Below, in pieces: positions 8,001 to 13,220 of a stretch of DNA of 13,220 bases. Made by a program: the position numbers and the translations under genes. Source of the DNA: Pseudomonadota bacterium (GTDB taxonomy: Bacteria; Myxococcota; Myxococcia; Myxococcales; Myxococcaceae); contig JAFADT010000509.1 of assembly GCA_023424585.1 (NCBI GenBank), positions 1-13,220 of the forward strand. The letters are read 5' to 3'. Position 1 is the first letter of the stretch, and each line of letters begins with the position of its first letter. Under the pieces are notes generated by a model that was given only the letters and a program-made list of their open reading frames with translations, did no database searches and had not been told where the DNA came from.

Positions 8001-8849
8001 ATGGAGACGCGCGTCTTTGGCAACACCGGGGTGGCGGTGCCCGTCATCGGACAGGGCACCTGGCAGATGGAGGGGGACGACCCGAAGTCCGTCGTCCAGG
8101 CCCTGCGCGCCGGGTTGGACCTGGGGCTCACGCACCTGGACACCGCGGAGCTCTACGGGCAGGGGCGGGTGGAGGAGGCGCTGGTGGCGAAGGCCATCGA
8201 GGGCCGGCGCGACGAGGTGTTCCTCGTCTCCAAGGTGATGCCCTCCAACGCGACGCGGGAGGGCACGGTGGCCGCCTGTGAGCGCAGCCTGAGGCGGCTC
8301 GGCACGGACCGGCTGGACTGCTACCTGTTGCACTGGCCCGGGGCGCACCCGCTGGAGGGCACGGTGGCGGCCTTCGAGGCGCTGGTGAAGGCGGGGAAGA
8401 TCCGCTCCTGGGGCGTGAGCAACTTCGGGGTGGAGGACCTGGAGGAGGTGCAGGCCCTCGCGGGCAAGGGGCGCATCGCGTGCAACCAGGTGCTGTACCA
8501 CCTGGAGGAGCGCGCCATCGAGCACGCGGTCATCCCGTGGTGCGAGGCGCAGGGCGTGGCGGTGGTGGCCTACAGCCCGTTCGGCAACGGGCAGTTCCCC
8601 TCGCCCACCAGCGCGGGCGGCAAGGTGCTGGCGTCCATCGCGGAGGCGCACGGCGCGACGCCCTTCCAGGTGGCGCTCCAGTTCCTCGTGCGCCGGCCGT
8701 CGGTGTTCGCCATCCCCAAGGCGAGCGACGTGGCGCACGTGCGCGACAACGCGGGCGCGGCCTCGCTGAAGCTCACGAAGGAGGAGCTCCAGCGCATCGA
8801 CGAGGCCTTCCCCAGGGGCGACGACCCGGGCGAGCTGCCGGTCATCTGA
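8001..8849 (+). CDS. Aldo/keto reductase
   Basis: A 282-residue NADPH-dependent aldo/keto reductase with a TIM-barrel fold, cytoplasmic. The catalytic tetrad is visible: D47 in HLDTAELYG, Y52, K78 in VSKV and H111 in LLHWPG. Family landmarks follow: GKIRSWGVSNF (132-142), NQVLYHLEE (162-170), the coenzyme loop AYSPFGNG, and IPKASDVAHVRDN near the C-terminus for NADP 2'-phosphate binding. It resembles the 2,5-diketo-gluconate reductase/YeaE-like branch (short, about 280 residues). The real substrate cannot be read from sequence. The ATG has GAGGAGG 4 nt upstream. A TGGTATTCC at 7965-7973 could be an extended -10 about 30 nt before the start. It converges on kdsB with only 6 nt between the two stop codons and no visible terminator. 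Confidence 0.95.
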   Translation: METRVFGNTGVAVPVIGQGTWQMEGDDPKSVVQALRAGLDLGLTHLDTAELYGQGRVEEALVAKAIEGRRDEVFLVSKVMPSNATREGTVAACERSLRRLGTDRLDCYLLHWPGAHPLEGTVAAFEALVKAGKIRSWGVSNFGVEDLEEVQALAGKGRIACNQVLYHLEERAIEHAVIPWCEAQGVAVVAYSPFGNGQFPSPTSAGGKVLASIAEAHGATPFQVALQFLVRRPSVFAIPKASDVAHVRDNAGAASLKLTKEELQRIDEAFPRGDDPGELPVI

Positions 8850-8855
8850 GCCCGG

Positions 8856-9593
8856 TCAGCCGCGCTGGCGCAGCACGGCCTCCACGCGGGCCACGTCCTC
8901 CGGCACGTCCACCGCCACGGTGCGCCAGGACACGCTGGCGCAGCGGATGCGCAGGCCGTGCTCCAGGGCGCGCAGCTGCTCCAGCTTCTCCGCCTCCTCC
9001 AGCGGGGTGGGGCTGAGCGAGGCGAGCTGGAGCAGCGTGTCGCGCCGGTAGCCATAGAGGCCCAGGTGGGCCCAGCGGCGCACGGCCGTGCCGGGGTCGC
9101 GGGCGTGCGGCACCGCGGCGCGGCTGAAGTAGAGCGCGTCGCCGTTGAGGGCGAGCACGGCCTTCACCACGTTGGGGTTGTCCACCTCCTCCGCGTCCAG
9201 GGGGCGCACCAGCGTGCCCATGTGGACGGACTCGTCCTGGAAGAGGTCCGACAGCACCTTGAGGGCGGCGGGGTCCACGAGCGGCTCGTCCCCCTGCACG
9301 TTCACCCACACCTCCACGTCCGGGCGGGCGCGGGCGACCTCCGCGATGCGGTCCGTGCCGGTGGGGCAGGCGGGGCTGGTCATCACCGCCTTGCCGCCGA
9401 AGCCCTCCACGACGTCGCGGATCCGCGCGTCATCCGTGGCCACCCACACCTCGTCGAAGGCGTGGGCCTCCTGACAGCGGCGCCAGACGTGCTCGACCAT
9501 GGGGGTGCCGGCGATGAGAGCGAGCGGCTTGCCAGGGAAGCGGGTGCTGGCATGGCGGGCGGGGATGACGGCCACGGTGTGGGAGGCGGGCAT
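8856..9593 (-). CDS. kdsB: CMP-Kdo synthetase (3-deoxy-manno-octulosonate cytidylyltransferase) KdsB
   Basis: KdsB activates Kdo with CTP to CMP-Kdo, the donor for WaaA in lipopolysaccharide inner-core synthesis. It is 245 residues (E. coli 248), with a Rossmann-like nucleotidyltransferase fold, cytoplasmic. The signature IPARHASTRFPGKPL (10-24) carries the CTP-contacting Arg/Lys. WVATDD (50-55), CPTGTDRIAE (76-85) and the metal-binding NVQGDEP (98-104, D102) follow, then YFSRAAVPHAR and GLYGYRRDTL as in the family. The ATG at 9591-9593 is the first start before the signature. Its ribosome-binding site is very weak, and a TGATAGAT box ends only about 8 nt upstream, so a very short or leaderless message is possible. 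It is not joined to pyrG-kdsA-kdsC but lies 3.4 kb upstream on the same strand. It is divergent from wecB by 104 nt. Confidence 0.97.
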   Translation of the reverse strand: MPASHTVAVIPARHASTRFPGKPLALIAGTPMVEHVWRRCQEAHAFDEVWVATDDARIRDVVEGFGGKAVMTSPACPTGTDRIAEVARARPDVEVWVNVQGDEPLVDPAALKVLSDLFQDESVHMGTLVRPLDAEEVDNPNVVKAVLALNGDALYFSRAAVPHARDPGTAVRRWAHLGLYGYRRDTLLQLASLSPTPLEEAEKLEQLRALEHGLRIRCASVSWRTVAVDVPEDVARVEAVLRQRG

Positions 9594-9697
9594 GGGGCGG
9601 CATCTATCAGATTCAGGACGTCCCGCCGCGACCGGGAGGGGGCTGCCGGGCTCCCACCACTGGCCAGAATCCGTGCCATGCCTAGCTTCCGGGCGAC

Positions 9698-10819
9698 ATG
9701 AAGAAGGTCATCCACATCGTTGGCGCGCGCCCCAATTTCATGAAGGTGGCACCCATCCATCGGGCCATCTCCGCGCGCGCGTCCCTGCGGCAGCTCGTCA
9801 TCCACACCGGCCAGCACTACGACGCGAAGATGAGCGACGTCTTCTTCGCTGACCTGGGGCTGCCTCCGCCTGAAATCCACCTGGGCATCGGCTCCGGGAG
9901 CCACGCCGAGCAGACGGCGAAGATGATGGTGGAGCTGGAGAAGGTCTTCCTCCAGGAGAAGCCGGACCTGGTCTCCGTGGTGGGCGACGTGAACAGCACC
10001 ATCGCCGCGGCGCTCGTCACGTCCAAGCTGGCGATTCCGCTGGCCCACGTGGAGGCGGGGCTGCGCAGCTTCGAGCGGCACCAGCCGGAGGAGATCAACC
10101 GCGTCGTCACCGACCGGCTCTCCGACCTGCTGCTCACGCCGTCGCGCGACGCGGACGCGAACCTGCTGAGGGAGGGCATCGACCCGAAGCACATCCACCT
10201 GGTGGGCAACGTGATGATCGACTCGCTCCTGTCGTCCAAGGAGAGGGCCGACCAGCTGCCCACGCTGAAGCACCTGGGCCTGACGCCGAAGGGCTACGTG
10301 GTGGCGACGCTGCACCGCCCGTCCAACGTGGACAACCCGAAGCTGCTGTCGGGCCTGCTGGGCGTGCTGATGGATGTAGCGAAGCAGCTGCCCGTCGTGT
10401 TCCCGGTGCACCCGCGCACCCGGAAGATGATCGCCGAGCAGGGGCTGGGCGAACAGTTGGAGCAGACGCCGGGGCTCAAGTTGGTGGACCCCATGGGCTA
10501 CCTGGAGTTCCTGTCCGTGACGTCGCAGGCGAAGCTGGTGATGACGGACTCGGGGGGCCTCCAGGAGGAGACCACGGCGCTGAACGTGCCGTGCCTCACC
10601 ATGCGCGAGCAGACCGAGCGTCCCATCACCGTGGAGGTGGGCTCCAACGAGGTGGTGGGCACCGACCCCGCGCGCATCCGCGAGGCCGCGAACCGCGTGC
10701 TGTCCGGGAACTTCAAGAAGGGCCGGGTGCCGGAGCTGTGGGACGGCCGCACGGGCGAGCGCATCGCGGACCTGTACGCGCGCTTCCTGGGCGTGCAGAC
10801 GAAGCGCGCCTTCGGGTGA
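9698..10819 (+). CDS. wecB: UDP-N-acetylglucosamine 2-epimerase (non-hydrolysing)
   Basis: This enzyme interconverts UDP-GlcNAc and UDP-ManNAc, a precursor for O-antigen, capsule or exopolysaccharide sugars. It is 373 residues, the family size, with a two-domain GT-B-like fold. Motifs: GARPNFMKVAP (9-19), HTGQHYD (36-42), VGDVNST (95-101; D97), AHVEAGLRSF (116-125; E119), PEEINR (130-135; E131/E132), LHRPSNVDNP (205-214; H206) and DSGGLQEE (284-291) for UDP binding. There is no kinase domain and no hydrolysing-type signature, so it is the simple bacterial epimerase. The ATG at 9698 is the first sensible start. The ribosome-binding site is poor; an earlier ATG at 9678 is followed at once by a stop. 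The usual partner wecC is not in the window, so the pathway fed by the product is unknown. A probable terminator follows at 10844-10897. Confidence 0.95.
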   Translation: MKKVIHIVGARPNFMKVAPIHRAISARASLRQLVIHTGQHYDAKMSDVFFADLGLPPPEIHLGIGSGSHAEQTAKMMVELEKVFLQEKPDLVSVVGDVNSTIAAALVTSKLAIPLAHVEAGLRSFERHQPEEINRVVTDRLSDLLLTPSRDADANLLREGIDPKHIHLVGNVMIDSLLSSKERADQLPTLKHLGLTPKGYVVATLHRPSNVDNPKLLSGLLGVLMDVAKQLPVVFPVHPRTRKMIAEQGLGEQLEQTPGLKLVDPMGYLEFLSVTSQAKLVMTDSGGLQEETTALNVPCLTMREQTERPITVEVGSNEVVGTDPARIREAANRVLSGNFKKGRVPELWDGRTGERIADLYARFLGVQTKRAFG

Positions 10820-10843
10820 GCCGGACGCGTCCGTGAAGCAGCC

Positions 10844-10897
10844 AGGCCGCCGGGTGCTCGCGTCTTCGCGCGCGGGGGCCGGGCGGCCTTCGTGTTT
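10844..10897 (+). terminator. Probable terminator after wecB
   Basis: AGGCCGCC (10844-10851) pairs with GGCGGCCT (10882-10889), enclosing a smaller CGCG-TCTT-CGCG hairpin (10859-10870). A T-rich tail, TCGTGTTT (10890-10897), follows. It lies 24 nt beyond the wecB stop and before the pseudouridine synthase start at 10926. The long interior and the imperfect T-run make it only moderately convincing. Confidence 0.45.
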
Positions 10898-10925
10898 CAA
10901 AGCGTGGTAGAGCGTCGGGTCCGCC

Positions 10926-11915
10926 ATGCGTGACGACGCCGCTCTCGCTCCTGCTCCGGACCTGCCCGACGGCTACGTCGACATCCCGTTCGTCGTGGAG
11001 CCGAACTACGCGGGGTGGCGGCTGGACCGCTACCTCTGCGAGAAGATCCGCCGCATGGACCTGGAGCGCGTGCGCGGCATCATCCTGCGCGGCGTGCTGT
11101 GCGACGAGTACCGGCTCAAGCCCTCCACGCCCGTGTACCCGGGGCTCACCTTCCGGATCCGCCGCCCCGCGAGCCAGGAGCCCGCGACGCCCACCGCGCT
11201 GCCCGTGGTCTTCTCGGATGACTGGCTGCTGGTGTTGGACAAGCCTGCGGGGCTGCCCATCCACCCCACCGCGCGTTACCACAAGGGCACGCTGGTGACG
11301 CTCCTGCGCGAGCGCTTCGGGGAGCGCTTCGCGGAGCCCGTGCACCGGCTGGACCGCGAGACGAGCGGGCTGGTGGTGTGCGGCCGCACCACCGAGTCCT
11401 GCCGTGTGCTGGGGGGGCTGTTCCTGTCGCGCGACGTGCACAAGGAGTACCTGGCGCTGTGCGAGGGCCAGCCCGCCGAGGACACCTTCGTCGTGGACGC
11501 GCCCATCGCGGAGGGGACGGACCTGATCCGCATCGCCGTGCGCATCGACCCGGTGGTGGGCAAGCCCAGCCGGACCCGCTTCCAGGTGCTTCAGCGCTTC
11601 ACGCATGACGGCGCGCCGTTCGCGCTGCTGCGCTGCTTCCCGGAGACGGGGCGGCAGCATCAGATCCGCGTCCACCTGCGCGAGGCGGGCTTCCCGCTGG
11701 TGGGGGACAAGATGTACGGGCCGGACCCCGGGTACTTCGACCGCTTCAGCAAGCACGCGCTGGAGCCGGAGGCGTGGGCCCGGCTGCGGCTGCCCCGCCA
11801 CGCGCTCCACGCGGAGCGCATCACGTTCCCGCACCCGGGCACCGGGGAGACCGTCACCTTCGCGTCGCCGCTCCCCGACGACTTGAAGGACTTCATCGCC
11901 GGGAAGGCTCCCTAG
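10926..11915 (+). CDS. RluA-family pseudouridine synthase
   Basis: A 329-residue enzyme that isomerises uridine to pseudouridine in rRNA or tRNA. Residues 29-80 form an S4-like RNA-binding segment (GWRLDRYLCEKI, then GVLCDEYRLKPSTPVYPG). The catalytic domain (about 95-320) has LDKPAGLPIHP (104-114), the active-site motif HRLDRETSGL (140-149) with nucleophile D143, the KEYLALCEG strand (173-181), and GRQHQIRVHL with GFPLVGDKMYG downstream. All core RluA-family residues are present. Which RNA position it modifies (RluA, RluC, RluD or TruC type) cannot be fixed; the S4 part argues for the RluC/D group. The ATG at 10926 has only a weak ribosome-binding site. The stop codon is part of a CTAG shared with the convergent hydrolase gene. 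Confidence 0.95.
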   Translation: MRDDAALAPAPDLPDGYVDIPFVVEPNYAGWRLDRYLCEKIRRMDLERVRGIILRGVLCDEYRLKPSTPVYPGLTFRIRRPASQEPATPTALPVVFSDDWLLVLDKPAGLPIHPTARYHKGTLVTLLRERFGERFAEPVHRLDRETSGLVVCGRTTESCRVLGGLFLSRDVHKEYLALCEGQPAEDTFVVDAPIAEGTDLIRIAVRIDPVVGKPSRTRFQVLQRFTHDGAPFALLRCFPETGRQHQIRVHLREAGFPLVGDKMYGPDPGYFDRFSKHALEPEAWARLRLPRHALHAERITFPHPGTGETVTFASPLPDDLKDFIAGKAP

Positions 11916-12709
11916 GCCAGCTCACGCAGGAACGACGCGACCCGCTCCGCCAGGCGCTCGGGCTGGTCAAACGGGAGGCCGTGGCCGGCGTCCCGTACCT
12001 GCTCGATGCGCACGCGCGGGTTGAGGCCCCGCAGCTCCGTTGCCATCTCCAGCGTGACGACGGGGCTGCTGTCCCCAATGACGAGGAGGAGCGGGACGTC
12101 CATCGCGCGCACCACGTCGCGGTACCCGGGGTTGGGCGGCGTGAGGACGTCGAAGGCCTCCAGGCGGGTCTCCAGTCGCGCCTCGGCCTGGAGCTCGATG
12201 ATCTCGGGCGGGCGATGCGGGTGTCGGGCCAGGGCCTGCGCGACGAGGTCGGACCTGCTCAAGCCGAGCGCCCGGCGGTGTTGTTCAGCGACGTCGCTGG
12301 CGTGCACCTCGCGTTGGCGCTCGGGGCTCAAGAACGTCGGGTCGACCAGGATGACGCCGCGCAGGCCCGCTGCCCCTCGACTCGCCACCACCGCGGCGGT
12401 CATGCCGCCCATCGAGTGGCCCAGCAGCACCGGACTCGAGAGCTCCAGGCCCCGGATGAGGCCCTCGACGTCGCTCGCGTGATCGTCGTACCGGTAGCCG
12501 TGGCGCGGCGTGCTCGAACCGCCGTGCCCTCTGGCGTCGGGCATGACGACGTCGAACTCACCTTCGAGCATGCGCGCCACGGGAGTCCAGCAGGCGGCGC
12601 TCCCCATCAGCCCATGGAGCAGCACGACGGGAGGGTTGGCGCCTCCGGTCCGGAGGTAGTGGAGGCTGATGCCGTTGGTCTCGCAGACTCCACTCATCCA
12701 GGTCGCCAT
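11912..12709 (-). CDS. Alpha/beta-fold hydrolase
   Basis: A 265-residue alpha/beta hydrolase. The oxyanion-hole segment is LLHGLMGS (30-37), the nucleophile elbow is GHSMGG (97-102) with S99, the acid is probably D213 (in VIGDSSPVV), and the base is H243 (in DAGHGLPFDQP). This is a full catalytic triad in the family order, with a cap between about 125 and 195. No signal peptide is visible, so it is probably cytoplasmic. Esterase, lactonase or C-C hydrolase activity cannot be told apart. I chose the ATG at 12707-12709, with AGGA about 9 nt upstream. An in-frame TTG at 12751, directly abutting the preceding RND stop, would add 14 residues and might mark coupling. It lies 42 nt downstream of the RND pump on the same strand, so the two may be co-transcribed, although a metabolic link is not obvious. 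Confidence 0.93.
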   Translation of the reverse strand: MATWMSGVCETNGISLHYLRTGGANPPVVLLHGLMGSAACWTPVARMLEGEFDVVMPDARGHGGSSTPRHGYRYDDHASDVEGLIRGLELSSPVLLGHSMGGMTAAVVASRGAAGLRGVILVDPTFLSPERQREVHASDVAEQHRRALGLSRSDLVAQALARHPHRPPEIIELQAEARLETRLEAFDVLTPPNPGYRDVVRAMDVPLLLVIGDSSPVVTLEMATELRGLNPRVRIEQVRDAGHGLPFDQPERLAERVASFLRELA

Positions 12710-12751
12710 GGGCCTGTTCCTGCCTGCCCCGGCCTCGCAAGGGAAGCTCAA

Positions 12752-13220
12752 TCAGCCTGCCTTGCGGAGGTTCTTCGCTCCCGGCACCACGCGCAGCAGC
12801 TGCGGCGGCATCCGGTCCACGACCTGCTCCGTGAAGCGGGCGGAGATGCGGAAGAGCACCGGCAGGAGCACCAGCGTCAGCGCGCACGCGGAGAGGGTCC
12901 CGGACACGATGACGATGGCCAGGGGCTTCTGCATCTCCGAGCCGATGCCGTTGCTCAAGCACGCCGGCACCAGGCCCAGCGCCGCCAGCGCCGCGGTCAT
13001 CAGCACCGGGCGCAGGCGCTCGCGGCTGCCGTGGAGGATGGCGTCGTCCAGGGACTCGCCGGCCTCGCGGCGCTCCGCGATGGCGCTCATCACCAGCACG
13101 CCGTTGAGCGCCGCCTGACCGATGAGCGCGATGAAGCCCACCGCCGCCGCCACGCTCAGCGGCATGCCCGCCCAGTACAGGCCGAACACGCCGCCCATCA
13201 GCGCGAAGGGCACGTTGAGC
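12752..13220 (-). CDS. RND efflux pump, C-terminal end (CusA/CzcA heavy-metal type), cut by window edge
   Basis: Only the last 155 codons are in the window; the start lies beyond the right edge. The segment covers the final transmembrane helices of an RND inner-membrane transporter. VPFALMGGVFGLY comes first, then the long helix region with SVAAAVGFIALIGQAALNGVLVMS, then the conserved cytoplasmic stretch RERLRPVLMTA and GLVPACLSNGIGSEMQKPLAIVIVSG, then a last hydrophobic helix ending in LVLLPVLF. GVGFIAL-type and GTGAE-Q-PLA-type signatures like these are typical of the heavy-metal efflux branch, more than of AcrB-type drug pumps. It would exchange protons for a metal ion such as Cu, Ag, Zn or Co and pair with a periplasmic adaptor and outer-membrane channel, neither seen here. 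The metal cannot be named, because the substrate-binding Met/Asp residues lie in the missing part. Confidence 0.9.
   Translation of the reverse strand, partial: LNVPFALMGGVFGLYWAGMPLSVAAAVGFIALIGQAALNGVLVMSAIAERREAGESLDDAILHGSRERLRPVLMTAALAALGLVPACLSNGIGSEMQKPLAIVIVSGTLSACALTLVLLPVLFRISARFTEQVVDRMPPQLLRVVPGAKNLRKAG

Noticed and set aside
10822..10833. 12-bp palindrome CGGACGCGTCCG just after the wecB stop.
   Set aside because: No loop and no tail; the larger hairpin at 10844-10897 is the better terminator candidate.
9383..10927. A 514-codon open frame on the minus strand covering wecB and part of kdsB.
   Set aside because: Its composition is typical of antisense shadow frames, and both wecB and kdsB are full-length and canonical.

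Overview
This is a very GC-rich, gene-dense chromosomal segment with no tRNA, rRNA, CRISPR array, insertion sequence or phage gene in it. GC-ending codons, GTG starts, a GspE/PilB-type N-terminal domain protein, an HTH-receiver regulator and Kdo/cell-envelope genes all fit a myxobacterium (Myxococcota, Myxococcus/Corallococcus/Cystobacter-like). That assignment is an inference from composition and gene content, not from a marker gene.

Layout. The left edge (1-636, minus) is the N-terminal part of a GspE/PilB N-domain protein. It is divergent from a 64-residue CPXCG zinc-ribbon protein (719-913, plus) and an Hsp20 small heat-shock protein (1147-1596, plus). A 10-bp stem hairpin at 1684-1711 separates hsp20 from a long minus-strand run. 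In transcription order that run is: an ABCB/MsbA-type ABC exporter (7885-6116); a 16-codon peptide ORF with a perfect Shine-Dalgarno sequence (6016-5966); a strong intrinsic terminator (5925-5889); a small Cys4 protein (5787-5554); pyrG (5466-3826); kdsA (3829-2993); kdsC (2993-2394); and an HTH-receiver response regulator (2310-1720). To the right are an aldo/keto reductase (plus, divergent from the ABC exporter), kdsB (minus), wecB (plus, divergent from kdsB), an RluA-family pseudouridine synthase (plus), an alpha/beta hydrolase (minus) and the C-terminal end of a heavy-metal-type RND pump (minus, cut by the right edge).

How the genes work together. PyrG makes CTP, KdsA and KdsC make Kdo, and KdsB (3.4 kb away) joins CTP and Kdo into CMP-Kdo for lipopolysaccharide core assembly. 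Only the arabinose-5-phosphate isomerase KdsD is missing from the window. pyrG, kdsA and kdsC overlap by 4 and 1 nt, which points to translational coupling. WecB supplies UDP-ManNAc for surface polysaccharide, and the ABC exporter could be a lipid flippase, so the middle of the window is an envelope-building neighbourhood.

The least explained items are the 16-residue peptide ORF with its own ideal ribosome-binding site and rho-independent terminator just downstream of an ABC exporter; a KdsA whose otherwise conserved metal site has Asp where the Cys ligand of metal-dependent enzymes lies; the reversed-order HTH-receiver regulator; and the small Cys4 protein upstream of pyrG. No intergenic stretch exceeds about 235 nt.
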